64,000 nt of DNA from Burkholderiaceae bacterium (GCA_024235915.1 JACKLO010000010.1:386282-450281); one strand, 5' to 3'. Counted from the first letter of the stretch, positions 1-8,544 are shown. A program made the numbers and translations. Notes: generated from the letters alone by a model not told the origin.

Positions 1-1014
1 CTTCAGCGCCTGCAGCGCTTGGCCATAGCGGGCCTGCACCGCGGTGTCGTCGCCACCGGCGGCAATCGTCTCAGCCGCCAGCAGCCCGGTTTCCAGCGCC
101 TTGCCGATGCCTTCGCCGGTGAAGGCGTAGGTGCTGCCGATGGCCTCGCCCGTGCCCAGCAAACCCGGCCGCGACCAGCGCGCACCGTCGAGCGAGCAGC
201 GCAGTGGCGCGCCCTTGGGCTCGGCCAGCCAGGTGCCGCCGTCGACCAGCGCACGCGCATCGGGGTGCACGCGGCAGAAGGCGTCGAAGACCTGGCGCAG
301 GTTCTTCGCGCCGTAGTCGCCGGTGAGGCCGGCGCCGATGTTGAAGCTGCCGCCAGGGGCCGGGAAGATCCAGCCGTAGCCGCCGGCCAGCGCCTTGTGC
401 CAGACGATCTGCAGCGTGCGGATGCGCGCCGCCACGGCGGGGTCGGCCGGGCGGATGTAGCCGCGCAGCGCCACGCCGCTGGCACCGCGGCGTTCGCACA
501 GGCCGGCGGCCTGCAACGGGCCCGCGGCGGCGCCGGTGGCCAGCACCACCCATCGGGCCGAGACCTCGTGTGAGGCATCGCCCACCCGCAGCCGGCCACC
601 GACCACGCGGCCCGCATCTTCGAGCGGCGCCTCGAACCGTGCCGGCGGCAGCAGGGTGGCGCCGGCGCCGGTGGCGGCGCACAGCAGGATGTGGTCCAGC
701 ACGCGCCGCGGCAGCACCGCCAGCCGCCCGGGCACGTCGACGCGGCCGCCGCGAGAGCCGAAGCAGCTGACGTGTTGCACCGGCTCGGCCTCGGCCATGA
801 CCTCGTCGTGCACCCCCAGCCGCTGCAGCGCCGCGTGCGCGTCGGGGATCAGGCCGTCACCGCAGACCTTGTCGCGCGGGAAGGCGTGCTGGTCGGCCAC
901 CAGCACCTGCAGGCCGGCACGCACCAGTGCCTGTGCGCAGGCGCTGCCGGCCGGGCCGGCGCCGACGACGAGCACGTCGCAGCGGGTGGGCAGGGCGGGG
1001 GTGGATGTGGACAT
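1..1014 (-). CDS. FAD-dependent oxidoreductase, geranylgeranyl-reductase family (C-terminus cut off)
   Basis: A flavoprotein of the NAD(P)/FAD-dependent oxidoreductase class; 338 codons are visible from ATG at 1014 and the frame is still open at base 1, so the C-terminus is missing. The N-terminus has the Rossmann dinucleotide-binding motif VVGAGPAGSACA (about residues 16-27), followed by the FPRDKVCGDGL stretch typical of geranylgeranyl-reductase-like enzymes, and a second FAD motif with GTGEAIG-type spacing near residue 295. Members reduce isoprenoid or unsaturated substrates, but the substrate cannot be read from sequence. It is divergent from the DksA-like gene, with 99 bases between them. 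Confidence 0.82.
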   Translation of the reverse strand, partial: MSTSTPALPTRCDVLVVGAGPAGSACAQALVRAGLQVLVADQHAFPRDKVCGDGLIPDAHAALQRLGVHDEVMAEAEPVQHVSCFGSRGGRVDVPGRLAVLPRRVLDHILLCAATGAGATLLPPARFEAPLEDAGRVVGGRLRVGDASHEVSARWVVLATGAAAGPLQAAGLCERRGASGVALRGYIRPADPAVAARIRTLQIVWHKALAGGYGWIFPAPGGSFNIGAGLTGDYGAKNLRQVFDAFCRVHPDARALVDGGTWLAEPKGAPLRCSLDGARWSRPGLLGTGEAIGSTYAFTGEGIGKALETGLLAAETIAAGGDDTAVQARYGQALQALK

Positions 1015-1045
1015 CGGGCGACGATTCTAGGAGCGGGTTTCGGGC

Positions 1046-1063
1046 CCTTGATGCCAGTCAAGG
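1046..1063. promoter_or_regulatory. FNR/Dnr-like palindrome upstream of the DksA-like gene
   Basis: The bases CCTTGA, six bases, TCAAGG form a perfect inverted repeat. The core at 1048-1061 is TTGAT-GCCA-GTCAA, which matches nine of ten positions of the FNR/Crp-type half-site consensus TTGAT-N4-ATCAA. It lies about 50 bases before the DksA-like start and about 30 bases before the divergent flavoprotein start, so it could serve either. No matching promoter elements were firmly identified. Confidence 0.4.
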
Positions 1064-1113
1064 AGGCTCGCCGCCGACCGGCGCACGATGGCATCGAAGA
1101 CAAGGAGACCCGC

Positions 1114-1488
1114 ATGACCACCCACCTCACCGCCGGCCAGCATGCGCTGCTGGAAGCCGAATTGCAGCAGCGCCAGCGCGCGCTGCGCGGGCAATTGGAC
1201 GAACACCTGCACGGCCAGACGCGTGTGGAGCGCGCCGCCGAACGCCTGGCCCAGGACGGCGACGATGCACCGCAACGTGCGCCTGAACTGGCCATGTCCG
1301 CGGCGCTGACCGATCGCGAGCAGCGTGAACTGGACGCCGTGAATGCCGCGCTGAAGCGCCTGGCCCAGGGCGAATACGGCAGTTGCCGCGACTGCGGCGC
1401 CGACATCCCCTTCGACCGGCTGAAGGTCGAGGCCTGGGCCGAACGCTGCGTGCCCTGCGCCACCAAGCGCGAGCAGCACGGCCGCTGA
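1114..1488 (+). CDS. DksA/TraR-family C4 zinc-finger protein
   Basis: A 124-residue protein of the DksA/TraR family, which binds the secondary channel of RNA polymerase and alters initiation, often with ppGpp. The C-terminal zinc finger is clear: CRDCG, then CVPC, giving four cysteines at about residues 91-118. The N-terminal half is helical and charged, as expected of the coiled coil, but the protein is shorter than classical DksA (about 150 residues), so this is a paralogue rather than the main dksA. The start at 1114 is supported by AAGGAGA at 1102-1108. An FNR-like palindrome lies upstream. Confidence 0.88.
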   Translation: MTTHLTAGQHALLEAELQQRQRALRGQLDEHLHGQTRVERAAERLAQDGDDAPQRAPELAMSAALTDREQRELDAVNAALKRLAQGEYGSCRDCGADIPFDRLKVEAWAERCVPCATKREQHGR

Positions 1489-1534
1489 CTCCGACCTTCT
1501 TCAGTACCCCGAGAACCCCGAGAAAGACGACACG

Positions 1535-1915
1535 ATGACGACATTCCATGCCGTGGTCCGCATCGACCACCAGACCGCCGAGATCCTGCAGTTCGACGCC
1601 GAGCACGTGCAGGCGCAAAAGGTCAAGGCGCACAGCCACCACACGGCCAAGCATGGCAGCGGCGTGCGCACCGAGCACGAGTTCTTCGGCCATGTGTGCG
1701 ACGCGCTGGCCGGCATCGCCGAAGTGCTGGTGGTGGGCTCGAAGACGGCGCAGGCCGACTTCCGGCATTACGTGGAGAAGCACCGCGCTGCGCTGGCCAA
1801 ACAGGTGGTCGGCTACGAGACGGTGGACCAGCCCACGCCCAACCAGCTGGTGGCCTTTGCGCGCCAGTACTTCCTGAAGTACGACCGCATGGCCGGCACG
1901 CCGACGCCGACCTGA
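1535..1915 (+). CDS. Small eRF1-domain-3-like (translational machinery type) protein
   Basis: A 126-residue soluble protein. The His-rich HSHHTAKHG segment (about residues 38-46), the central EVLVVGSKTAQADF and the C-terminal QVVGYETVDQPT resemble the small bacterial proteins annotated as translational machinery protein, which look like the third domain of eRF1/baeRF release-factor-like proteins. The molecular role is not established. It follows the DksA-like gene by 46 bases on the same strand, so co-transcription is plausible. The gene is well supported by length, codon use and strand context; the function is tentative. Confidence 0.7.
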   Translation: MTTFHAVVRIDHQTAEILQFDAEHVQAQKVKAHSHHTAKHGSGVRTEHEFFGHVCDALAGIAEVLVVGSKTAQADFRHYVEKHRAALAKQVVGYETVDQPTPNQLVAFARQYFLKYDRMAGTPTPT

Positions 1916-1956
1916 TGCACGACCCCGGGTTCACGCCGGCAGCGTAAGCTGACGGC

Positions 1957-3057
1957 ATGACACCGCTTTGCGACCGCCGCCCTGCCCTCACCGCGTTCTC
2001 GCGCAGCTACGCGGAGGCGCGCGACAAGTTCCTTGCCGCTGCCCGGGCCGCAGGCGCCCGCGTCGGCCACCACGCACATCCGCTGCCCGGCCCGGCCGGC
2101 GAGGCCCTGGCCACCGACACGGCCTGGCTGGGGCCGGAGGACGCGTCGCGCGTGCTGGTGGTGCTGTCGGCCACCCACGGCGTGGAAGGCCTTTGCGGCA
2201 GCGGCCCGCAGGTGCACTGGCTGCGCCACCCGGACGACTTGCCCGCCGACACCGCCGTGCTGCTGGTGCACGCGGTCAATCCGCACGGCTTTGCCTGGCT
2301 GCGGCGGGTGACGGAGGAGAACGTCGACCTCAACCGCAACTGGGTCGATTTTTCGCAGCCGCTGCCGGAGAACCCCGGCTATGCCGAACTGCATGCGCAC
2401 TACGTGCCGCGTGCGCTCGACGCCAACACGCTGGCCGCGGCCGATGCCGCCATCGCCGATTTCCGCCGTCGCCAGGGCGACGACGCCGAGCGTGTGGCGC
2501 GCAGCAGCGGCCAGTACACGCATGCCGACGGCCTCTTCTTCGGCGGCACGGGGCCGACCTGGGCGCGCCGCACCAGCGAGGCCATCCTGGCGGCCCATCT
2601 GGGCCGCGCGCGCACCGTGGCCATCGTCGACCTGCACACGGGCCTGGGTCCCTATGGCTACGGTGAATCGATCTGCAACCATGCGCCCGGCGGCGAGCGC
2701 GTGGCCCGCGCGCGGCGGTGGTGGGGCGACAGCGTGACCGAGCCGCTGCTGGGCACGTCCAGCAGCCAGCCCAAATGGGGGCTCACCGAGTTCGGCTACG
2801 AACGTGCGCTGGCACACGCAGACATCGCCTTCGTGGCACTCGAGTTCGGCACCTATGCGCCGCCGCGTGGGGCAGCGGTGCTGCGCGACGACGCCTGGCT
2901 GTGGACGCACGGCGACCCGCGCGGGCCGGAAGCCGAGCCGATCCGCAACGCCCTGCGCGACCACTTCTACCCGCCGTTTGCCGACTGGCAGGAGATGGTG
3001 CTGTTCCGCTCGCGCCAGGTGTTCCGGCAGGCGCTGGAGGGGCTGGCGGCCGAGTGA
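1957..3057 (+). CDS. DUF2817 protein, M14-carboxypeptidase-like
   Basis: A 366-residue protein of the DUF2817 family, related to the M14 zinc carboxypeptidases. Diagnostic stretches are SATHGVEGLCGSG (His 74, Glu 77, likely metal ligands) and VNPHGFAWLRRVTEENVDLNRNW (His 110 to Trp 129). A later VDLHTGLGPYGYGE contributes another probable metal-binding His. No signal peptide is seen. There is no clear Shine-Dalgarno before ATG 1957; instead a -10-like TAAGCT ends six bases before the ATG, so the transcript may be leaderless. The substrate is unknown. Confidence 0.82.
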   Translation: MTPLCDRRPALTAFSRSYAEARDKFLAAARAAGARVGHHAHPLPGPAGEALATDTAWLGPEDASRVLVVLSATHGVEGLCGSGPQVHWLRHPDDLPADTAVLLVHAVNPHGFAWLRRVTEENVDLNRNWVDFSQPLPENPGYAELHAHYVPRALDANTLAAADAAIADFRRRQGDDAERVARSSGQYTHADGLFFGGTGPTWARRTSEAILAAHLGRARTVAIVDLHTGLGPYGYGESICNHAPGGERVARARRWWGDSVTEPLLGTSSSQPKWGLTEFGYERALAHADIAFVALEFGTYAPPRGAAVLRDDAWLWTHGDPRGPEAEPIRNALRDHFYPPFADWQEMVLFRSRQVFRQALEGLAAE

Positions 3058-3085
3058 ACCCGGCCGCCCAGCGCCTTCGCTGAGG

Positions 3086-5263
3086 TCAGGCCTTCGCGCC
3101 CGCCTTCACTTTCAGGCGCCAGGCATGCAGCAGCGGCTCGGTGTAGCCGCTGGGTTGCTGCACGCCCTTGAACACCAGGTCGCTGGCCGCCTGGAAGGCG
3201 GCGCCGTCGAAACCGGGTGCCATGGGCCGGTAGCCGGCGTCGCCGGCGTTCTGGCGGTCCACCACCTTGGCCATGCGCTTGAGCGTGGCGCGCACCTGGG
3301 CCTTGGTGACCACGCCGTGCAGCAGCCAGTTGGCCATGTGCTGGCTGCTGATGCGCAGCGTGGCGCGGTCTTCCATCAGGCCCACGTCATGGATGTCGGG
3401 CACTTTCGAGCAGCCCACGCCCTGGTCGACCCAGCGCACCACGTAACCCAGGATGCCCTGGGCGTTGTTCTCCAGCTCCTGGCGCTTCTGCTCGTCGGTC
3501 CAGTCGGCCTTGGGGGCCACCGGCACCGTCAGCAGACCGGCCAGCAGCTTGTCGGCGTCCGCCGGGGCCTTGGCGATCTGCTTCTGCACCGCGAACACGT
3601 CCACCTGGTGGTAGTGCAGCGCGTGCAGCGTGGCGGCGGTGGGGCTGGGCACCCAGGCGGTGTTGGCGCCGGCCAGCGGGTGGCCGATCTTCTGCTGCAG
3701 CATGGCGGCCATCAGGTCGGGCATGGCCCACATGCCCTTGCCGATCTGCGCGCGGCCGCCCAGGCCGCACTGCAGGCCCACCTGCACGTTGTTGCGCTCG
3801 TAGGCCTGGATCCAGGCCGTGGTCTTCATGTCGCCCTTGCGCAGCATCGGGCCGGCCTGCATGGCGGTGTGCATCTCGTCGCCGGTGCGGTCCAGGAAGC
3901 CGGTGTTGATGAAGGCCACACGCGCCTTGGCCGCAGCGATGCAGGCCTTCAGGTTGACGCTGGTGCGGCGCTCCTCGTCCATGATGCCGAGCTTGACCGT
4001 GTGCCTGGGCAGGCCCAGCAGCTTCTCGACGCGGCCGAAGAGTTCGTCGGCAAAGCCCACCTCGGCCGGGCCGTGCATCTTGGGCTTGACGATGTAGATG
4101 CTGCCGGTGCGGCTGTTGCGCCGGCTCATCAGGTCGCGCATCGCGATCGCGGTGGTGACCACGGCGTCCATGATGCCCTCGGGAATCTCCTTCCCTTCGG
4201 TGCCCCACAGGATCGCCGGGTTCGTCATCAGGTGGCCCACGTTGCGCACGAACAGCAGGCTGCGGCCATGCAGCGTCACCGTGCCGCCGTTCGGCGCCGT
4301 GTAGACGCGGTCGGCATTCAAGCGGCGCGTGAAGGTGCTGCCGCCCTTGGCCACTTCTTCGGTCAGCGTGCCGTCCAGGATGCCCAGCCAGTTGCCGTAG
4401 GCCTGCACCTTGTCGGCGGCGTCGACCACGGCCACGGAGTCTTCCAGGTCGAGGATGGTGGACAGCGCCGATTCGATGACCAGGTCGCAGACGCCGGCCG
4501 GGTCGTCCTTGCCGATGGCCGTGCTGCGGTCGACGCGGATGTCCAGATGCAGACCGTGGTGCACCAGCAGCACGCCGGCAGGCGCGTCGGCGCTGCCCTC
4601 AAAGCCCACGAACTGCTTCGGGCTCTTCAGCGGTTGGCTGCTGCCGTCCTTCAGCGTCACGACCAGCGCGCCGGCCTTCACCGCGTAGCCGGTGCTGTCG
4701 AGGTGGCTGCCCTTTTTCAGCGGGGCCACGCGGTCGAGCACGTGGCGGGCGTATTCGATGACCTTGGCGCCGCGCACCGGGTTGTAGCCCTTGCCCTTCT
4801 CGGCGCCGTCGGCTTCCGGCAGCACGTCGGTGCCATAGAGCGCGTCGTACAGGCTGCCCCAGCGTGCGTTGGCGGCGTTGAGCGCGTAACGCGCGTTGGT
4901 GATCGGCACCACCAGCTGCGGGCCGGCCTGGCGGGCCAGTTCGGCATCGACGTTCTTCGTCGTGGCCTTGACCGCACCCGGGTCGGGCACCAGGTAGCCG
5001 ATCTTCTGCAGGAACCTGCGGTAGGCCGCGGCCTTCTTCACCGGGCCGGGGTTGGCGCGGTGCCAGGCGTCCAGTTCGGCCTGCAGGCGGTCGCGCTCGG
5101 CCAGCAGGGCGGCGTTCTTCGGCGCCAGGTCGGACACCAGCTTGTCGAAGCCGGCCCAGAAGGCCGCAGCGTCCAGGCCGCTGCCGGGCAGCACCTGCTG
5201 GTCGATGAAGTCCTTGAGGACGGTGGCGACCTGAAGGCCGTGGACGGTGGTGCGGTCGGTCAT
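3086..5263 (-). CDS. glcB: Malate synthase G
   Basis: A 725-residue malate synthase G, which condenses glyoxylate with acetyl-CoA to malate in the glyoxylate/glycolate pathway. It is full length for isoform G and carries the family stretches GLNCGLGGRAQIGKGMWA-like near residue 440 and HDVGLMEDRATLR near residue 620. ATG 5263 is preferred over an in-frame GTG at 5275, because homologues begin MT-RT-V-GLQVA as this one does. It lies 22 bases downstream of the haloacid dehalogenase gene on the same strand, so the two probably form an operon, divergent from a LysR regulator. Confidence 0.96.
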   Translation of the reverse strand: MTDRTTVHGLQVATVLKDFIDQQVLPGSGLDAAAFWAGFDKLVSDLAPKNAALLAERDRLQAELDAWHRANPGPVKKAAAYRRFLQKIGYLVPDPGAVKATTKNVDAELARQAGPQLVVPITNARYALNAANARWGSLYDALYGTDVLPEADGAEKGKGYNPVRGAKVIEYARHVLDRVAPLKKGSHLDSTGYAVKAGALVVTLKDGSSQPLKSPKQFVGFEGSADAPAGVLLVHHGLHLDIRVDRSTAIGKDDPAGVCDLVIESALSTILDLEDSVAVVDAADKVQAYGNWLGILDGTLTEEVAKGGSTFTRRLNADRVYTAPNGGTVTLHGRSLLFVRNVGHLMTNPAILWGTEGKEIPEGIMDAVVTTAIAMRDLMSRRNSRTGSIYIVKPKMHGPAEVGFADELFGRVEKLLGLPRHTVKLGIMDEERRTSVNLKACIAAAKARVAFINTGFLDRTGDEMHTAMQAGPMLRKGDMKTTAWIQAYERNNVQVGLQCGLGGRAQIGKGMWAMPDLMAAMLQQKIGHPLAGANTAWVPSPTAATLHALHYHQVDVFAVQKQIAKAPADADKLLAGLLTVPVAPKADWTDEQKRQELENNAQGILGYVVRWVDQGVGCSKVPDIHDVGLMEDRATLRISSQHMANWLLHGVVTKAQVRATLKRMAKVVDRQNAGDAGYRPMAPGFDGAAFQAASDLVFKGVQQPSGYTEPLLHAWRLKVKAGAKA

Positions 5264-5285
5264 GACGAGACTCACTGGTGGAAGA

Positions 5286-5993
5286 TCAGGAAGGGAAGAA
5301 GCTCAGCACGTCGCGTAGGCTGCTGCCGATGCGGGTGGGTTCGGTGTCCAGCGCCTCCAGCGGCAGGCCCCCACGGTTGACCCACAGCGTGGTGTAGCCG
5401 TACCAGGTGGCGCCGATGGCGTCCCAGCCGTTGCTGGACACGAAAAGAATGTCGCGCGCCGGCAGGCCCAGGGCCTGCGGGCCCAACGCGTAGGTGGCGG
5501 GGTCGGTCTTGTAGCGGCGCGTGGCGTGCACGCTGAGCACCGGGTCCAGCAGGTCGGCGAAGCCGGCGCTCTTGACGCCCACGCCCAGCATGTCGGGGTC
5601 GCCGTTGCTCAGCACGCCGGCGCGGATGCCACGCGCCTTCAGCGCCAGCAGCACCTCGCGGTTCTCCGGGAAGGCGGACAGGTGGCGGTACTGGTTCATC
5701 AGCTGCGCCTCGGCCTCATCGCCCAGCGTCAGCTGCAGGCGCGCGGCGGCAAAGCGCAGGCCGGCACGCGTGATGTCCCAGAAGGGCTTGTAGTGCTGGC
5801 CCTGGCCACCGCTCATCGACACCAGGCGGCTGTACTCGATCTGCTTGTCGCGCCAGACCTGGGCCAGCGCGTTGCCCTGGCCCGGAAACAGCTGTTCGGC
5901 CAGCAGGCCAACGCTGTAGACGTCGAACAGCGTGCCGTAGGCGTCGAAGAGCACCGCCTTCGGCGCAGGGAGAGAAGCATGGCCAGTGTCCAT
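5286..5993 (-). CDS. (S)-2-haloacid dehalogenase (HAD type II)
   Basis: A 235-residue HAD-superfamily hydrolase of the type II 2-haloacid dehalogenase group, which replaces the halogen of L-2-haloacids by hydroxyl. The nucleophile motif is FDAYGTLFD (first Asp at about residue 16). Motif II is GVLSNGD, the Lys motif is RYKTDP (usually RYKPDP or FKPAP), and the closing motif is FVSSNGWDAIGA. Haloacetate would yield glycolate, which feeds glyoxylate to the downstream malate synthase, so the gene order is metabolically coherent. Other HAD phosphatase roles cannot be excluded. Confidence 0.88.
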   Translation of the reverse strand: MDTGHASLPAPKAVLFDAYGTLFDVYSVGLLAEQLFPGQGNALAQVWRDKQIEYSRLVSMSGGQGQHYKPFWDITRAGLRFAAARLQLTLGDEAEAQLMNQYRHLSAFPENREVLLALKARGIRAGVLSNGDPDMLGVGVKSAGFADLLDPVLSVHATRRYKTDPATYALGPQALGLPARDILFVSSNGWDAIGATWYGYTTLWVNRGGLPLEALDTEPTRIGSSLRDVLSFFPS

Positions 5994-6064
5994 GGCGTCA
6001 CTTTATTCCACCTGTGTATCAGCATTAATTTCCATGATTGCCTTTGATCTTTGCGTTGGATGCG

Positions 6065-6070
6065 CATAAT
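6065..6070 (+). promoter_or_regulatory. -10 element of the LysR gene, leaderless-type spacing
   Basis: CATAAT matches the sigma-70 -10 consensus at five of six positions and ends six bases before the ATG at 6077, so transcription would begin at or next to the start codon. No Shine-Dalgarno is visible. A convincing -35 was not found (TTGATC lies 15 bases upstream, too close). Confidence 0.45.
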
Positions 6071-6076
6071 CTTGGA

Positions 6077-6985
6077 ATGGATCGCCTCAAGCAGATCGAA
6101 TCCTTCGTGGCCGTGGCGGCCAAGGGCAGCCTCACGGCCGCCGCCCATGCCGAGGGCGTGGCGCCGGCCGTCATCGGCCGCCGCATCGACGCGCTGGAGG
6201 CGCGCCTGGGCGTCAAGCTGCTGGTGCGCACCACGCGGCGCATCACGCTCACCCACGAAGGCAGCGCCTTCCTGGAGAACTGCCAACGCCTGTTGACCGA
6301 CCTGGCCAGCGCCGAGGCCAGCGTCAGCGCGGGCGGCGTGAAAGCGAGTGGTCACGTACGTGTGACGGCGCCGGGCGGCTTCGGCCGCCGCCACGTGGCC
6401 CCACTGGTGCCGCGCTTCCTGGCCGAGCACCCCGACGTGAGCCTGTCGCTGAACCTTTCGGACCGCGTGGTGGACATGGTCAACGAAGGATTCGACTGCG
6501 CCGTGAGGGTGGGCGACCTGCCCGACTCCAGCCTGATCAGCGTGCGCCTGGCCGACAACCGGCGGCTGTGCGTGGCCTCACCGGCCTACCTCAAGCGTGC
6601 CGGCGTGCCCAAGGCACCGCCGGACCTGATGCGCCACCAGTGCCTGACACTGTCTTCCGACGCCAGCCAGACCCGTGGCTGGGCCTTCACGGTGGACGAC
6701 AAGCTCACCCACCTGCGTCCCGGCGGCCGCCTGGACTGCAGCGACGGCCAGGTGCTGCACGACTGGTGTCTGCAGGGCCTGGGCATCGCCTGGCGCAGCA
6801 CCTGGGAGGTGGAGAAGGAGGTGGCCGACGGCACGCTGCAGGTGGTGCTGGCCGACTTCGCCGCACCGCCCAATGGCATCTATGCCGTCTTTCCGCACGC
6901 CCGGCATCTGCCGCTGCGCGTGCGACTGTGGATCGACTTCCTGAAGCACCACTACGGCGATCCGGCGTACTGGCGGGTTGGCTGA
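6077..6985 (+). CDS. LysR-family transcriptional regulator
   Basis: A 302-residue LysR regulator. The N-terminal winged helix-turn-helix is at about residues 1-60 (MDRLKQIESFVAVAAKGSLT onward), and the LysR substrate-binding domain follows from about residue 90. The start ATG 6077 gives the canonical LysR N-terminus. The gene is divergent from the dehalogenase-malate synthase operon with 83 bases between them, the usual arrangement for a LysR protein that controls its neighbour, so glyoxylate, glycolate or a haloacid may be the inducer (inference). The effector is unknown. Confidence 0.93.
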   Translation: MDRLKQIESFVAVAAKGSLTAAAHAEGVAPAVIGRRIDALEARLGVKLLVRTTRRITLTHEGSAFLENCQRLLTDLASAEASVSAGGVKASGHVRVTAPGGFGRRHVAPLVPRFLAEHPDVSLSLNLSDRVVDMVNEGFDCAVRVGDLPDSSLISVRLADNRRLCVASPAYLKRAGVPKAPPDLMRHQCLTLSSDASQTRGWAFTVDDKLTHLRPGGRLDCSDGQVLHDWCLQGLGIAWRSTWEVEKEVADGTLQVVLADFAAPPNGIYAVFPHARHLPLRVRLWIDFLKHHYGDPAYWRVG

Positions 6986-7018
6986 CCCGGCGAGCCGTGC
7001 CGGCGCGGCCGCGGCTGG

Positions 7019-8368
7019 CTACAGGATCTTGCGCGGGTGGGCCAGCTGCTCGTGCGCCGCGTGCAGCCGCCGCACCAGCACGTGAATGAAGGCGGCGTCG
7101 AACAGATGCCGCGTGTTCGGGCTCAGGTGCTCCATCGCTTCGGGCGTGAAGCTCACGGTGGTGGCCGGTTCGGTGACGAGCAGGTCGGCGCTGTGCAGGC
7201 GCAGCGCCGGGCTCGGCGCGAGGTAGGCCATCTCGCCGACCGACGTGCCCACCCCCAGCTGCGCCACGCGCTGGCCGTCGCGGTAGACCTCGATCTGGCC
7301 CTGGGCCAGGATGTGGAAACTGTTGCCTTCGTCGCCCTTCTTGAAGATCGCGTGGCCGAAAGGCAGGCGCTGCCAGGTGGCGCGGTGCACCACCTCCCAC
7401 AGTTCCACGTCGCCGAAACCCTTGAAGAAGTCCAGCGTGCGCAGCAGGTTGAAGCGCTCGGAGTCCAGCACCTCCTGCAGCGTCGCCCGCGGCACGGCCT
7501 GGGTGGACACCAGGTCCGACAGCGCCTGCGCGTAGTCGTCCCAATTGTCGAAACGCCGCGTCTTGTCCTTGGACAGGCCGCGGTGGATCAGGTCGTGCAA
7601 TGCGTCGCTGACCCCTTCGCGCAGCGTCTTCAGCGGCGGCGGCTCGGCGTTGTAGATCTGGTGCATGATCGCCGCCTGCTGCGTGGCATCGAACGGCGGA
7701 CGGCCGGCGATCAGGTGGTACAGCACGGCCGACAGCGAGTACATGTCGGCGCGGCAGTCCAGGGTGTCACCGTCCAGCTGCTCAGGCGACATGTAGGCCA
7801 GCGACCCCACGCGGTAGACCTGGGTGCGGTCCGAATCCAGCGCAAAAACGCTGCCGAAGTCGCTGATCTTGACGTCGACCACGGCGTCGCCATGGGTCAC
7901 GGCCAGGATATTGGCCGGCTTGACGTCGCGGTGGATCAGGCCTTGGCGGAAGACATAGCCCAGCGCCTTGGCGCACTTGAAGCCGATTTCCACCACCTGC
8001 GCCAGCGGCAGCAGCGCATCGGCCCGGCAGAAGCGGCGCAGCGTGAGGCCGGGCACGTACTCCATCACCAGGTACGGACCCTCGGCGTCGGGCACGGCGT
8101 CGAAGATCTGCACCACGTTCGGGTGCTGCAGCCGGCCCACCAATGCCGCCTCGGCCGCGAAGAAGCAGGACTGGAAGTGACCGACCCGCGAATCCAGCAC
8201 CTGGCCGCTGCGCACCCGCTTGATGGCCACGTCGCGTTCGCGGAAGCTGTCGCGGGCCAGGAAGACCTCGCTGGTGGCGCCCTCGCCGATCTTGGCGCGC
8301 ACCTCGTAGGGGCCGATGCGGGTAGGCAGCGGCTCGGTGAGGACGTCGGGAGGCAGGGCGGCAGACAT
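7019..8368 (-). CDS. Ser/Thr protein kinase fused to a cyclic-nucleotide-binding domain
   Basis: A 449-residue cytoplasmic protein. Residues about 20-285 are a Hanks-type kinase: glycine-rich IGEGATSEVF, Lys 50 in VAIK, catalytic HRDVKPANIL at 146-155 and DFG at 170-172, so all catalytic residues are present. Residues about 315-425 are a cNMP-binding domain with the phosphate-binding-type GEMAYLAPSPALR. There is no transmembrane segment. ATG 8368 is used; an upstream in-frame ATG at 8383 is possible. The kinase is convergent with the LysR gene and has no phosphatase partner beside it. Substrate and ligand are unknown; the architecture suggests nucleotide-controlled phosphorylation. Confidence 0.92.
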   Translation of the reverse strand: MSAALPPDVLTEPLPTRIGPYEVRAKIGEGATSEVFLARDSFRERDVAIKRVRSGQVLDSRVGHFQSCFFAAEAALVGRLQHPNVVQIFDAVPDAEGPYLVMEYVPGLTLRRFCRADALLPLAQVVEIGFKCAKALGYVFRQGLIHRDVKPANILAVTHGDAVVDVKISDFGSVFALDSDRTQVYRVGSLAYMSPEQLDGDTLDCRADMYSLSAVLYHLIAGRPPFDATQQAAIMHQIYNAEPPPLKTLREGVSDALHDLIHRGLSKDKTRRFDNWDDYAQALSDLVSTQAVPRATLQEVLDSERFNLLRTLDFFKGFGDVELWEVVHRATWQRLPFGHAIFKKGDEGNSFHILAQGQIEVYRDGQRVAQLGVGTSVGEMAYLAPSPALRLHSADLLVTEPATTVSFTPEAMEHLSPNTRHLFDAAFIHVLVRRLHAAHEQLAHPRKIL

Positions 8369-8451
8369 GGTCCGACGGATCATGCGGCGTCGGTGCAGAA
8401 GACGGTCGCCGGAATAAGGCTGGGCTTTCCCGTCGCTTCGGACCCCGCCCG

Positions 8452-8457
8452 TAGAAT
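8452..8457 (+). promoter_or_regulatory. -10 element of the argS leader
   Basis: TAGAAT matches five of six -10 consensus positions and ends six bases before the ATG of the first leader ORF at 8464. This spacing places the transcript start at that ATG. No good -35 was found at the expected distance. Confidence 0.45.
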
Positions 8458-8463
8458 CCTGGC

Positions 8464-8544
8464 ATGTGTTGTCCCCCAAGCTCACTTCGTTCGCTGCCCC
8501 CCAAGGGGGCGGTCAGTTCCTTCGGGACGGCCGGGCGGATCTGA
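8464..8544 (+). CDS. Leader ORF 1 upstream of argS (repeat-encoded)
   Basis: A 26-codon ORF starting six bases after a TAGAAT -10 box and ending TGA one base before the ATG of leader ORF 2 (junction TGACATG). The middle reads PPSSLRSLPPKGA and the end GTAGRI. A peptide with similar wording is encoded before rpoN (13099-13188), so the reading frame appears to be kept between copies of the repeat. No function is known. It may act only through translational coupling rather than as a peptide. Confidence 0.4.
   Translation: MCCPPSSLRSLPPKGAVSSFGTAGRI

Noticed and set aside
5273..5275. GTG as the start of malate synthase
   Set aside because: Four codons upstream of ATG 5263; homologues begin at the ATG position and neither site has a strong ribosome-binding sequence.
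2804..5380. Very long open frame (858 codons) on the plus strand opposite malate synthase
   Set aside because: It is antisense to a clear glcB gene, has low-complexity His/Gln/Val-rich wording, no family match and no ribosome site. Long antisense frames are expected at about 70 % GC.
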